Shown: positions 20,064 to 31,194, numbered from the stretch's first letter. The stretch is 64,000 bases of DNA from Massariosphaeria phaeospora (GCA_011032825.1 JAADJZ010000024.1:186001-250000), one strand, 5' to 3'. Made by a program: numbers and translations. Notes: generated from the sequence alone by a model not told the origin.

Positions 20064-22519
20064 ATGTCAGCAAATCCAGAGGTTGTCGAGGTCAATGTCG
20101 CGCCCATGGGCCAGATCAATCCCAAGGTGTAAGTCTCCACTCCATGCCACATTCCCCACGTCTTCTGTGTTACCAGTCCCTGCGCTCCGGCTTGCCTGAT
20201 AATCTGCAGTCCACCGATGACCGAGACGCAAAACACTTTCAATACCCCGGCATTCACGAACGATGACAAGGAGCTCGACGTCGAACGCGTCAAGAGTCTC
20301 GACACCGAGCACCACGACGATTTCGCCCTCGACCCTTTCAAACCCTTCGACGGTCTACCGGAGGAGGGCAAAAAAATCCTCACTATCCGTGCTCTGTTCG
20401 TCGGTCTGTGCTGCGGTGCGCTCGTCAATGCCTCGAACGTTTATCTTGGTCTGAAGACGGGATGGACGTTCACTGCCAACTTGTTCGGCGTAAGTCTGTC
20501 CCTATATCTACGCGTCCCAGTGCAAGAACTAATGTCTGAAGGCTATTGCTGGTTTCGCAATTATCAAGTTCCTTTCCAAGGCCCTTCCCGCATCCTTCCC
20601 TATTCTAGGTGGCGACTTTGGTCCTCGTGAGAACAACATCTGTCAGACGGCCGCCATGGCTTCTGGTGGCCTTTCCAATGTCTTCGTCTCGGCCTTCCCA
20701 GCCATGTACCAGCTGAACTTACTCAGCACGCCCGCAGGCGATTACATGAAGATCGTCGCTCTCACTGCAGTGTCGGGGTATTTTGGCTTCTTCTTCGCAA
20801 CTCCGAGTAAGCTTTCAAGCTGATAAAACCGAGCCCGAACTGTACTGACATGATGCAGTGCGGAAGTTCTTCGTTATCTACGTGGCCCGTGAACTTCGAC
20901 TGATCTTTCCGACGGCCTCAGCCACAGCCATGACCATCCGCTCGATGCACCAAGCCGTCACCGGAGAAGCCATGGCGAAGATGAAAATGAAGGGTCTCTC
21001 GATAGCCTTCACCGCGGCGTTGGTCCTCCGCGTTGTCTCTCAGTACGCCGTCGGTATCCTCTGGGACTGGCACTTCTTCACATGGTTCTACATCTGGGGC
21101 AACTACAACAACGCAGCGCTGGCCGTCGAAAACTGGGGCTGGTATCTCGAATGGACACCCGCTTTCATCGGCTCCGGCATGTTGGTCGGCCTGAACGTTT
21201 CGGTGTCCTTCCTGGCCGGCTCCATAATCGCGTGGGGCATCATCGGCCCTGCCCTTGTCCACAACAACATGGCATGGGGCAAGAACCTCGGGGAAGGCGA
21301 CCCGAAATGGGACGGATACACGACTTTTGGCTCTCTCAGCTTGGCCGCCTGCAACAAAGACTACCCTAGCCCGCGCTACTGGTTGCTCTGGCCCGGTGTC
21401 CTACTCATGATTGCGGTTTCTTTTACCGAACTCGCGCTCCAGTGGAAGGTTCTCTGGTTTGCCTGCAAAGCTCTATACCGTGGCAGCGCCGCAGGTCTTT
21501 ATGCGCTCGGCCAGGCCATGGGCAAAGAGTTCTCAGTCTTCAAGCGCGTCGGCGCCCAAGCCGAAGAAGACCTCGTCGAGGACTCAGCCGCGCCCCACGA
21601 GCAAGTGAAGATGTGGATGTGGCTCCCCGGCCTCCTCCTCTCCATCATCAGCATCTGCATCGTGCTCGGCGTGGAATTCGACATGCCCGTCGGCATGTCG
21701 CTCCTCTCCGTCTTCCTCGCCTTCTTCTTCTCCTTCGTCGCCATCCAATGCACGGGCGTCACGGACATCACGCCCCTAACCGGTGTGTCCAAAGCCTCGC
21801 AGATCGTGCTCGGCGGCGCCACCAAAGGCGAGCACTGGGCCGTCCCCCACGCGCAGCGCCTCAACCTGCTCGGCGGCGCCATGTGCAACATGGGCGCCAG
21901 CCAGTCCACCGACCTGACGTGCGACTTCCGCACGGGCTTCCTGCTGCGCACGCCGCCCATTACGCAGTGGCTCGCCCAGGGCCTCGGCACCATCGTCGCC
22001 GTCTTCCTCGCGCCCGCCATGTTCCAGCTCTTCGCGACTGCCTACCCGTGCATCATCGACGCCAACGCCGACACGTGCGTCTTCGCCGTGCCGTCTGTCT
22101 CCGCCTGGCGCGCCACCGCCGTCGCCGTCACGGACCCTACGTTCCCCATCCCGCCCTCATCCGGCATCTTCGCCGTCGTCTTCGCGAGCGTGGGCTCCGC
22201 GCTGGTGGTGGTGCGCCACTATGTCTGGGTCGGCCGCCTCGAGTGGATGCGCGCGTACCACCCCAACATGATGTGCATTGGCCTGGCGTTCGTGCTCGCG
22301 CAGACGCAGTACGGCACTGCGATGACGATCGGCTCGGCGGCGGCGGCGTACTGGCAGAAGAAGAACCCGGCGCACTTTGACGTCTACGGGTATGCGGTTG
22401 CGGCGGGGCTGATTGCTGGCGAGGGGATTGGCGGGGTGATTAATGCGGTTTTTCAGGTGGCGGGGATTTCAGGGAGTGTGTATGGGACGAATGTGGCGTG
22501 TCCGTTGAGCTGCGAGTAG
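20064..22519 (+). CDS. OPT family oligopeptide/metal-chelate transporter
   Basis: Four exons: 20064..20128, 20210..20489, 20542..20806 and 20859..22519, 756 residues. Exon 1 is short (MSANPEVVEVNVAPMGQINP..). The protein then carries the start of the OPT core (TIRALFVGLCCGALVNASNV, YLGLKTGWTF), followed by about 14-16 hydrophobic segments. SMHQAVTGEAM and the stretch DITPLTGVSKASQIVLGG are typical of the OPT branch that includes yeast Ygl114w and plant YSL-like carriers. The acidic loop before TM helices at about residue 395 (AEEDLVEDSAAPHEQ) is cytosol-facing by expectation. These proton-coupled carriers move oligopeptides, glutathione or metal chelates; this substrate is unknown. An alternative start at 20217 would drop exon 1. 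The sequence is GC-rich, so long false ORFs occur in other frames. Confidence 0.9.
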
Positions 22520-23145
22520 AGTAGGAGACGGTGCGGTTCAGTGCGGATGTCGGGGATGCGGGATATATGATAGGACGACAGGACCAAGGGTATCTTGAGA
22601 TAGCTGGTGTAGCTGCCATAGCGGGGGGATGCATAATTTCAAGGCATCCTTTAAACAGTGTTCTCGGAATAAGGGAGGCTTGCTACAGCTTACGAATATA
22701 AGCAATTTGCAGAGAGGTGGAATGTTGAGGGTATGATTGGACTACAGCTCTCGCGCGTCGCTCAAGACTATGTACGCGACGTAGTTTTTAGCAGAGGTAT
22801 AGGCAAATATGTACCTAGGCACCATCTACAGCAGCGATTGGCCACCATGGGTTCTTTTGGGGTGTGCGTGTGCGTGTGTGCAGATGCTCATCAGTCTGCC
22901 TATACACACTCTGCAGACCGACTCGCGAAAGATATGCGTAGGGGCCAAGCAAAGCCACCGAGTAGACAACACGAGCATAAGGAAAACGCAAGGGACGTTG
23001 CCCGTTAAGCATACCTGTACATCGTGTCAAAGATATAATAAAAACACTTTTATATCTGTACCTTGCACTTATACATCTCGACCAAGAACCCGGTTCGGTT
23101 CGGTTCGCGGGAACGCATGCCGAGCTATCCCAGTGGATCTTGGAT
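22520..23145. other. Intergenic region between convergent genes
   Basis: 3' flanks of the OPT gene (plus) and the Gemin2-like gene (minus). A (TG)n-like run occurs near 22862-22880. No gene seen. Confidence 0.4.
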
Positions 23146-25415
23146 CTAAGGCGCCCAGCGACCCCTGCACTCGAGCAGATCGCGCTGGCCATAGCACTCA
23201 CCCACGACGGTCAGGATCATGTCGATCGTGAAACGTGTGTTGTACTCTGCTTCTCCAAACGTGGGCTTCGCGGCAGCGGTATCGTCAACGCTTACACTGG
23301 TCTGGGACTCGGATTTGACGTTGCGCGGTGAGTGCTCTTCCTCCTCGGGAGTGGGCGTGGGGCTCTCGAGGCCGATTTCTTGCGAGCGGTGCGCTTCGGC
23401 TTGGGTGCGGGTGTGGAAGACTTGTGGTGGGGGAGAAGCGACCTCCGTCTTGACTTCGGAGGAGGTCTGGAGCGGTTGGGGCGTTGGCTCCGGAGGAGCT
23501 TTTGCGTCCTCCGCGATACCTACATTCGGGCCAGACTCAGATTTTACGAGTTGCTGCTCGCGCATGTGCTGGCGCTGCCTCTCTGCTTCTTCGCGCGAAG
23601 GGAATGCTCGCTCGGCGGGTGGCGTGGAAGCAGTGCTTTCAAAGCTCGGGCCATGGGCTGCTCTGAGACCAGCTTTTTGGTGGGCTTTACGACGTGGTCC
23701 AGAGTACCCGCAGGAGGGTTTGGTGCATACTTTTCCATTGTGGCGGTGACGGCCGGGCTTGCGAGGAGATCGATGGTGAAATTGGGTTGAGGTAGAGGGT
23801 GCGTGGTGGCTCTGTGGCAATGAGTTAGCCTGTGGCTGTATGAGACGGTCTCCGAGTTGCGCGAGGAGACGGGCGCGTGCTTCCTGCAGAGCTGAGGGCT
23901 TGTCTTCTAACGGCTTGTCTTCTGATAACTCTCCTTCTGACAACTCGCCTGCTGATGGATTCTTTGCTAGCGGCTTCACCCCAGCCGGAATCTCCACAGC
24001 CAAAATCTCCTCCTTTTCCAACAGGTCTCCTTCTGACGGCTTGTCTTCTGACGGCTTGTCTTCTGGCAACTCTCCTTCTGACAACTCGCCTGCGGATGGA
24101 TTCTTTGCTAGCGGCTTCACCTCAGCCAAAATCGCCGCCTCTTGAACCTCTCCTTCGTCTGCTTCAGATATTGACATGTCCGCACTATTGTCAAAGTCGT
24201 CTCCGTTACTCGTCCTAGGTGGGGACTTGATGCTGCGCGGAGATGGAACCGAATCTTCTATGCCATTGCCGCAGTCGCTCTCGACACCAGAACCGACATC
24301 CCAGCCATCAATTTCCTCGACGCCAGGGCATGCTTTCACAGGATCGAAGGCACCACTGCGGATGCTAGAGCCAAGCCGACTTGCGTTGAAGCCTAGGTCC
24401 CTGATCCAGCCCACCTTCCAATGCTCCAAGGTCCCTATCTCGCGTGTCACAGCGAGCAGGGCCCAGATCCAGCATCCCATTCGCTTGGTGATGTATTCTT
24501 GGCGCTGCAACGAGCGGGCACAGTGCCCTAATCCGTGCCAGACCCCTCTCTCGTCAAGCTGGCAGAGCCGCGCTGGGGTGGGATATTCGTGGTTGAGAGC
24601 ATACTGCCATTGGGAGCTAGTCCTAGGTGCCTCGATGCTGTCGTCGCTTCTCTCGGCCAGTTCGCCTGGGTTCGCGTGGGCAAGAGTGCGGCGGAGGGAC
24701 ATGTAGCGCAAGAGCAGTTTCTTGTAGTACTGTTCCTGCGGATCCAAGTCGACAGAGTGGTCTGACCAGTCATCCAGAAAAGAGCCCGCAGCACGGTTAT
24801 CGAAAGCAATCCACGTGCCGTCCGTGTATACAACCGATGCCTCGCCACGGCCGTCGCTGGATAGGGAGCAGTCGGAGTCGTCTTCCTCGAGCGCAGGAGG
24901 TGGGGCGCAGAGCAGATTGGGTATTCCTGCAGCCTCAGATCTACATGGTCCATTAGCTTGAAGGTCTCTAAATGCGCCCATGTGGCAGGGGAAGGGCAAA
25001 GTAGGGCTCACCTGACACTGCGTAGATAGGCGAGCGCGTCCCTTGTAGCGTCGTCCGATGAATCCACATCATCGATACCTGGGAACATGGTCTGCATGCC
25101 GTATTCGTTGACCTGTCGGCCCTCCTTGTTCTGCCTGCCATTGCGGCGCGCGGATCGGCCCTGTGCGTGGTTCAGGCTGGCCGTGACCGTTTCTTCGTTC
25201 TTCGTGCGCTTGGCCTCGGGCTCTTCGCCGGAATCGCTCGCACTATCTCTCTCGTGGCTCCTTTTGGTAGACGGCGCAGTAGCAAGTGAGGCAGCAGGGA
25301 GGTCTTCCGGGGGAGACGCGTTGGACGCCGTTGCAGCATAATCGTCTGGCCGACGCAGCCTGTTATACAGCCCGCCGTCTGTCGTCACAGCCCGGTTGAC
25401 GCCTGAGCCCGACAT
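23146..25415 (-). CDS. Gemin2/SIP1 (Brr1)-like snRNP assembly factor with large insert
   Basis: Two exons: 25415..25012 and 24940..23146, 732 residues. The basic, acidic-patched N-terminus has a bipartite-like run (EPEAKRTKNEE). Core segments resemble the SMN-interacting protein Gemin2: NEYGMQTMFPGID, EQYYKKLLLRYMSLRRTLAH, YPTPARLCQLDERGVWHGLG, QEYITKRMGCWIWALLAVTR, VGWIRDLG, and the C-terminal IDMILTVVGECYGQRDLL. In the family this helical protein holds Sm proteins for loading onto U snRNA. Between the helical core and the C-terminal motif lies a roughly 300-residue disordered insert with an internal duplication (KPLAKNPSAGELSEGE occurs twice) and an Arg/His-rich stretch with KVCTKPSCGYSGPRRKAH. 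The insert makes the protein about twice the usual length. Assignment rests on remembered family pattern; moderate confidence. Confidence 0.6.
23890..24145 (-). repeat. In-gene tandem duplication (Glu/Ser/Lys-rich coding repeat)
   Basis: Two copies of about 150-160 bp, both encoding VKPLAKNPSAGELSEGEL followed by EDKPSEDKPS-like short repeats. They are separated by LLEKEEILAVEIPAG. The near-identical DNA suggests recent duplication by slippage or unequal crossover inside the Gemin2-like gene. Confidence 0.75.
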
Positions 25416-26504
25416 GGTGCCCGTACGAGGTGTTGTGTATCTTTCGCTGTGGAAAGCGTAGAGTTGCGAATTGCTGTCGATGTTGAGTCGTTAGCCACTC
25501 TCACCGCCTCGGCAGAAATAAATTAATTGCCGGGGTGCTAACACACTTCACAACGTCTCTCGACAGCAACACAGCGATCCAAAAGCAAATATTCACCCTC
25601 TACACACTCTCTCTACACACTCTCTCTACACACTCTCCAAACGCCGTCTACTTGCTCCGTCCAAAACCCGCTCCGAATCACCCCAAAGGTAAAGGGTCCG
25701 TGCCTGGGCAGAGAGGGCTGCTGCCCGGTGCGCCGGGCCCTGCGTGACGCCAAAATCCACGCTAAAACTGCTTCTCTACCGGTCCGATGGTCCGTGCGCA
25801 GCTAGCGTACCGGACTTTCAACGTCGGCCCGGTCGTTTCTCTCACCAGTTCACGACCCAACCTCTTCTCTGGCGCAACACGGCCTCAAAAATCATGTCTT
25901 GCTCAACCGAAAACCCTCATCCATAAGACTCAAGAAAATGCCACGGGCTCCAGGACAACGGCAATCTCATGCCAGCGTCCTGAGCAATGCCATTGCACAT
26001 TATCACTACGCATGTTAGGTGCGGAACCACTATTATTTCACTTGTTCTGTGGCATCTGTCATATCACCCTCGAGCACCTCAAGTATTCGCCGCCGGTCTG
26101 ATTCAACCTGGCCTACAATAGTAGAGCTAGTCCCGACATGGTATCTTCGATGCCAACCCCCTCGCTGCCGCCAGTAATATGACACGGAACGCAACACGGG
26201 CCTCTCGCTTTCTGCTCACGATGGCCCTGAATGGACGTCTGAATGCTAGCTATTATGCTCGCCTCAACAATCGGAGGAGCCAATCGTCGCAGCCACGACC
26301 AGCCCCCTCGACTATAAAGACCCCTCTCTCGCCCTCCTTCCGCCTTTTCTCTTTCTCTCTCATACAGTATTTTCGCCTGTACTCTTTTCGTGTGCTTCCA
26401 GATTTGTCCTTCTGTGTCCCCTTTGGATTCGATTCTTTGACGCCGGCGTCTCCATCTATTCACTTCTTACCCTTTACACCTCTCTTCTTTACGGTTGATC
26501 CGTC
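25416..26504. other. Divergent intergenic region
   Basis: Promoters for the Gemin2-like gene (minus) and the low-complexity protein (plus). A tandem of acacactctctct lies at about 25601-25637. A TATA box (CTATAAAG) at about 26311-26318 and the long C/T-rich leader up to 26504 suit the plus-strand gene. No other gene supported. Confidence 0.45.
26311..26318 (+). promoter_or_regulatory. TATA box of the gene at 26505
   Basis: CTATAAAG, about 190 bp before the ATG, followed by a pyrimidine-rich leader (ctctctcgccctccttccgc and onward). Good fit to a fungal core promoter; start site not known. Confidence 0.5.
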
Positions 26505-27950
26505 ATGGCTAGTCCGTCTAGCGCCTTCGGGGACGACTCTTGGGATTTCGTCAATCAGCCTGGTGCTGGTGCCGATCTCCAGTTCGATCCTAGTTCCGAC
26601 CTCCAATTCGATGATGGTTCCGATCTCCATGTCGATAGTGATTCCGCCTTCGACAGTGGTTCCGACCTTCAGTTCGATGCTGGACCTTCCAATTCCAACC
26701 TTCAGTTCGATGCCCTTCAATTCAACGCTGGTCCTTCCAACTCCGACCTTCAGTCCAACGCTGGTCCTTCCAATTCCGACCTTCAATCCAATGCTGCTCC
26801 TTCCGGTTCCGACCTTCAGTTCGACGCTACTGCCCCTGGCCCTGCTCTTCAAGCCCAATCCGGTGCTGCTGCTCCCTTGGACTCCGACCTCCAGTCCAAT
26901 GCTACCCTATCTGGCTCAGCTTCTCCTCAGTCCGGTCCTCCTGTTCCCACAGCTCAAGAAATTCTTCTGAAGGTCCTCGATGACCCTGTTTACCAGAAAA
27001 TCTTCGGCAACGTCGTCGAAGATTCAGACCTCACTGGTGATCCAAACATTCCTGTTGATCCAATCATCGCTGCTCCTGGAAACCTCACCGCTGTGACGGA
27101 CATGAACTTCCTCAGCCTAGGAATTGTTTATCCCGATGACCCAAGTCTCATTCCGCAACTCGCATGGAAGTCCGGTCTCATGATCCCATTGGCTCCTCAA
27201 CCCCCTTCCACTGCCGCCGATGGTCAGAAGCAACTTCCTGATTTCACCAACCTGGACTTCTCCGAATTTGACGTCAACAACTCGACCAGCAACTATCCCG
27301 CCTATACCGGAGCCTTCAAGAACGCCCGGGAGGCCCGGGAGTACCGCCAACGCGTCCGCCGCGGTCCCAAGCCCGCCGACGACGTCGAGCTCATCAAGAC
27401 GCAGCGCCAATTCTGGGTCAAGCGCCTCTACAACGCCATGATCAACACCGCCCAGATCATCGACGGCGCCGGTTCCAACCACCTCAAGCGCTTCACCGTC
27501 TACAAGCCAGAGGAGCTCGAGGCCCTCGATGTTGAGGCTGTTGCTCATGAGATCTTTGTAAGTTCTCTCACTTCCCCTTCACTCACCTTCACCTTTACTA
27601 ATCTATCTTACCAGGATGCCTGTGTGCACGTCCACGAAAAGGGCTGGACTTACCTGAAGCTTTACCACAAGGATTCGGTTCGCGGCTCTAAGGTCGACTC
27701 TAGCAAGAAATCCCTGCGGATGCGCCTAGAGCGCATTTGCCATGTGCTCAAGACGGTGAAGGCAACCTGTGATGATGCGCTACGCAGTGGCGTCACTCTA
27801 GCGTTACTTGCAGATAACCCGGATATCCGCATCGCTACTAAGAAAGCGAACAACACGGGTAATGCTAAGCGCAAGGCGCAGATCGAGCTAGCGAAGAAGG
27901 TGGAGAAGAAGGTGGCGGCTAAGGCCAAAGCGGCTAAGGCCAAAAAATGA
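26505..27950 (+). CDS. Low-complexity Asp/Ser/Gln repeat protein, unknown function
   Basis: Two exons: 26505..27557 and 27615..27950, 462 residues. The intron (57 bp, GTAAGT..ttaccag) is a multiple of three without a stop, so its retention would add 19 residues. Residues 20-145 are degenerate short repeats built on DLQFD and GPSNSDLQSNA. A middle region (AQEILLKVLDDPVYQKIFGN, about 148-170) leads into a basic, helical region: FKNAREAREYRQRVRRGPKP, TQRQFWVKRLYNAMINTAQI, and after the intron KGWTYLKLYHKDSVRGSKVD. The C-terminus is Lys/Ala-rich (KVEKKVAAKAKAAKAKK), like histone-H1-type or nucleolar tails. I recognise no named family. Nuclear location is likely from the basic tail; function unknown. 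Confidence 0.7.
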   Translation: MASPSSAFGDDSWDFVNQPGAGADLQFDPSSDLQFDDGSDLHVDSDSAFDSGSDLQFDAGPSNSNLQFDALQFNAGPSNSDLQSNAGPSNSDLQSNAAPSGSDLQFDATAPGPALQAQSGAAAPLDSDLQSNATLSGSASPQSGPPVPTAQEILLKVLDDPVYQKIFGNVVEDSDLTGDPNIPVDPIIAAPGNLTAVTDMNFLSLGIVYPDDPSLIPQLAWKSGLMIPLAPQPPSTAADGQKQLPDFTNLDFSEFDVNNSTSNYPAYTGAFKNAREAREYRQRVRRGPKPADDVELIKTQRQFWVKRLYNAMINTAQIIDGAGSNHLKRFTVYKPEELEALDVEAVAHEIFVSSLTSPSLTFTFTNLSYQDACVHVHEKGWTYLKLYHKDSVRGSKVDSSKKSLRMRLERICHVLKTVKATCDDALRSGVTLALLADNPDIRIATKKANNTGNAKRKAQIELAKKVEKKVAAKAKAAKAKK

Positions 27951-28270
27951 ATTTCCTTTACTATTTAGAACATTACCTCTGTTGGTTTGATGGACTTGGA
28001 GCTAGAGCCTAATTGGCTAGCTAGCATGTAGTTGTCATCTATCAATCAATCTACTTTACGACATATTAACTCTCTCGTGCCTTTGTTTGGTTTTGCTAGT
28101 GAGACTTTGAACTGGTTGACGTACTTGTAGATTCCGCTGAGATTCTTGAAGCTGCGGACTGTGCAAGTAATACTAGGAGTGCGAAGACGAGGAGCTGTAT
28201 CCATTTAGGGGAAAAATGTATAGGGGTTACAAGGGAGGCTGCGAGGGGCTAGGGAGTAAGCGATATATAG

Positions 28271-28760
28271 TGAGACGCTTCTGGATCCTGGATGGAAAAA
28301 CTGAAACGCTTGGGGTATTACACGCGCAGGTGCATCAGGACTATGTATGTAGGCACAGGCTGTCGCCGTGTTACCCCCTAGTGCTTAACAGGGCTGGGTT
28401 TGGAGCTACGAGGTGTTCTCTTGGTTTGCTCTCTGTATTTCGTGGTAGTGTAAAGGGATACAGCGTATCTATACGGATATAGAGCTATTCACACGTGCTG
28501 TTGCGTATCTCCTAGTAAGACCCTTCCGCACCCTGAATGAACAAACTAAAACGGTTATAGCATTACCCCTTTAAGTCCATTAGGACCAGGTATGTAGAGA
28601 TAGGCTGTCGTTGTAATAGCCCCTCGTGCTCAACAGGACCTAGTCTGTAGAAAAGGAGCATTCTCTTAATTCACTGCCTCTATATCGTAGCGGTCCAGAG
28701 GCATACGCCGTATCTATACGGATATAGAGCCATTCACGCATGCTGTAGCGTGCCTCCTTC
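28271..28760. repeat. Diverged 245-bp tandem duplication
   Basis: Two direct copies offset by 245 bp. The clearest shared block is GTATCTATACGGATATAGAG at 28465-28484 and again at 28710-28729, followed by CATTCAC-like sequence and TGCTGT(A/T)GCGT. Upstream blocks also match (GCTGTCG near 28346 and 28593, CCCCTAGTGCT versus CCCCTCGTGCT). Non-coding; probably an old transposon-derived repeat. Confidence 0.65.
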
Positions 28761-28833
28761 ATTCTAAGAGCTCTGTTAGTGAATAGCGCGTAGCTTTGCA
28801 TTGTCTGGTATTGCGGCTACGGTAGCTATCTCG
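28741..28833 (+). repeat. Direct repeat copy 1 (about 90 bp)
   Basis: TGCTGTAGC..CCTTCATTCTAAGAGCTCTGT..GGCTACGGTAGCTATC matches 31469-31558 in the same orientation, with several substitutions. The pair brackets the minisatellite and copia-relic region, so it may be the remains of terminal repeats or of a dispersed element. Confidence 0.5.
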
Positions 28834-29059
28834 AGATACAGTTGGTTCTGGGGTTCTGTTATTTATCCTACATTAATAAAATACCCTAGCTTCAGGCGGT
28901 GATAGCAGGAACAGTAGCAAGCCGCCGCCCAAGTGCTAGGTGCACCAAAAAGAAGGATCCTTGTGTGTATCTCGACGACCTCTTCAGTGCGTATCTGGGT
29001 CTCCGCCGCTCGGAGCTCCTGGCGCATCTAGCAGGACTATAGCGCTAACTCTAGTAATA

Positions 29060-29453
29060 AGCCTATTACTTAGAATTCAACTGTTAGAACGTACCCTCGC
29101 AAGGGAAAGAAAGCTGAGTTCAACAACGAGTTCCAGGTTCATCAGAAGAACTACGAGGCAGATTTCAACGCCGCCGTGGCCGCTCAGCGCCCGCCTGCCC
29201 CCCCTTTGTTCCCCCAGATGGGCTCCCGAACGCTCCCGCCGTCAATGCTTCCCAGAACCAGGTAGGTTTCTTGGCGCCTATGGCTATTGCTTGCGCGGTC
29301 GCTTTTGTTCGAGACGGGGACATTGTAGCTAGCGGGGCGTCGGCGGAGATCGCTGATTTTCCCGACGGGGGTGACGGAAATGAATGGAGCGGAGCGGAGC
29401 TATCCTCAGCTGCCAATCCACCTGTTGAGGAATCACGTCTACTGACTGTGTAG
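29060..29453 (+). pseudogene. Coding-like relic
   Basis: Reading +: RKGKKAEFNNEFQVHQKNYE then ADFNAAVAAQRPPAPP. After a C7 homopolymer near 29195-29205 the coherent frame changes to FVPPDGLPNAPAVNASQNQ, then VGFLAPMAIACAVAFVRDGD up to a stop at 29453. The frame change at a homopolymer and the lack of a start suggest a decayed gene piece. No family recognised. Confidence 0.25.
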
Positions 29454-29647
29454 AGTGCGTGATTCATCAAGTGTATGTATATCATAAGGTTTCGATGGAA
29501 CTCAGGCGCCAATAGGTCTTGCTCTTAGTGTTGCCGCTGTTGTTCAGGTATTTCGGGGTTGTTGGCGGGGAGATCCGGGGAGATTTTGTGACGTAGTTGG
29601 TCCACCAGGCACATAGCACATTTCCGCTCTGGATCCCCACCCACTCC

Positions 29648-29674
29648 CGCTGCTGCCGCTGCCGCTGCCGCTGC
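29648..29674. repeat. Hexanucleotide microsatellite (GCTGCC)n
   Basis: About four copies of CTGCCG/GCTGCC in non-coding sequence. Confidence 0.7.
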
Positions 29675-29764
29675 CGCGCTCTCGATTCCCTCAGCAACTT
29701 TGGCAACTGTGTGATGTCCGCCTCATCCCGATTGCCTTATCTGCCTTGTAAGCTCGATAAGAGT

Positions 29765-30205
29765 AATAGATTGATGCTAGATTGACGGCAGACTAATGAG
29801 ATTGAGGAGAGGCTGATGAGACTGAGAGACTGCGAGATCAATGGGATTGAGGAGATAAGGATAAAAGTTCGCGCGGATGCTCAAGGGGGCCATTTGTGGG
29901 GCCGCACTTTCAGAAGCATGGTTCGTTAAGATGGCTCCGATAAAGTCTTCGCTTCTCTCGACTTCCTCATCTCTTCACACACGCGGATTGAGGAGAGGTT
30001 GATGGGATCGAGAGATCGAGAGATTGAGAGACTGCGAGGTCAATGAGATTGATGACTGCGAGATTGAGAGACTGCGAGATCAATGAGATTGATGACGGCG
30101 AGAATAAGAGACTGCGAGATCAATGGGATTGTGAGATTAATGAGATTGATGACTGCGAGATGAAGAGACTGCGAGATCAATGAGATTGAGAGACTGCGTC
30201 ATACT
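29765..30205 (+). repeat. Minisatellite block 1 (GAGATTGA/GACTGCGA units)
   Basis: Degenerate tandem units combining gagattgatgactgc and gagactgcgagatcaatg, in clusters at about 29765-29850 and 29990-30205. The same unit set recurs at 31195-31290, beyond the copia relic. Non-coding. Confidence 0.8.
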
Positions 30206-30688
30206 TCTCCGCTATCATGGAGGAGAACTTCCGTCCATCCCAAGCTGATGGAAACCGAAACACCCAAAAAGACCTCTCCTACCCACTACCACTACCTCAA
30301 TCAAGTGGTGGGCGGGGGGACCAGTAATAGCAGATCCTTTTACCAAAGCTTCATGCAGCAAGGCATAGTTCATGACACGGTCCCACCCTACCACCATGAA
30401 CTCAATAGCATCCCTGAACGTTAGAATCGTGCCATCGTGCAAATGTCACGAACGATGATTCCAACCAACTCGCTCCTCTTCTTGTAGGCGAAGGCGGTCC
30501 AGACAGCAACCTTCGTGCACAACATCTCACCATCTTCGCATTTCAAGCTTCAGACGACACCACGTAAAGCGATTTTTGATTCAAAGCTTAGGATCTTACA
30601 GCTCCACGCTTTCAGCCAGACCTGTTATGTGCACATTCCAAAGGAGACACAGAAACCGGGCACCAAACTCCACTTCGCTTAACAGGTT

Positions 30689-31041
30689 ATGAGCCCTGCT
30701 GTCTGGCTTTTGGATACTGGAGCTTCACGTCATATGTCTGGTTCGGTTGACGAATTCATCGAATTGAGTTGTCTCCTTAGAAAGGCACTATTACGGTCGC
30801 TGGCGGAATCAAATTGCCCATCAAAGGAAGAAGGGGAACTATTCGTATCCGTTGTGGCCTCCCTGACGGATCGACTCAAGACTTAGAAATATCGAACGCC
30901 CTTTACAGTAGCCAACTTCAGCTCACGCGGCTTTGCTCCCGGGCTCATAGCCTGTTGAACGAAGTGGAGTGGAAAAGTGATGGATTGAAGTTGAGCGAGA
31001 AGATCCTTTCAAACAAACGAAGCTCTCCGCAGCAAGTTTGA
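30689..31041 (+). pseudogene. Ty1/copia retrotransposon relic (protease region)
   Basis: Translates to VWLLDTGASRHMSGSVDEF, the copia aspartic-protease/pre-integrase signature (D-T-G-A-S-x-H-M). A frameshift near 30790 switches to ITVAGGIKLPIKGRRGTIRI, then DGSTQDLEISNALYSSQLQL as usually follows in Pol. The frame ends at a stop at 31041. No gag, integrase, reverse transcriptase or LTRs are visible around it. A dead fragment. Confidence 0.75.
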
Positions 31042-31168
31042 GCTTTGCGAAAACCTTTTATCCCTTCATACAGGCGGTGCTAGCCCGCTAGCACGCCTTG
31101 GCGTAAACAGAGTCCGCCCCGGATGCTTTCCATGATAGAGATAGAGAAAGTTTTCGCAAAGCTCAAAC
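31036..31168. repeat. Perfect 19-bp inverted repeat (95-bp spacer)
   Basis: GTTTGAGCTTTGCGAAAAC at 31036-31054 and its exact reverse complement at 31150-31168. It lies between the copia relic and minisatellite block 2. It could be a foldback left by an insertion/inversion, or ends of a tiny element. Confidence 0.75.
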
Positions 31169-31194
31169 ATGATAGAGATAGCTACTGCCAACAG

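Noticed and set aside
21442..22380. 312-codon ORF rich in Arg/Pro/His
   Set aside because: Shadow frame of the GC-rich OPT transporter exon.
28940..29332. 130-codon plus-strand ORF as a gene
   Set aside because: Another frame of the same stretch reads more like protein; the ORF has no start context or domain, so only a relic is listed.
30215..30442. 75-codon minus-strand ORF as a copia RNase H end
   Set aside because: HEALVKGSAI looks slightly like a copia C-terminal pattern, but order and key residues do not match.
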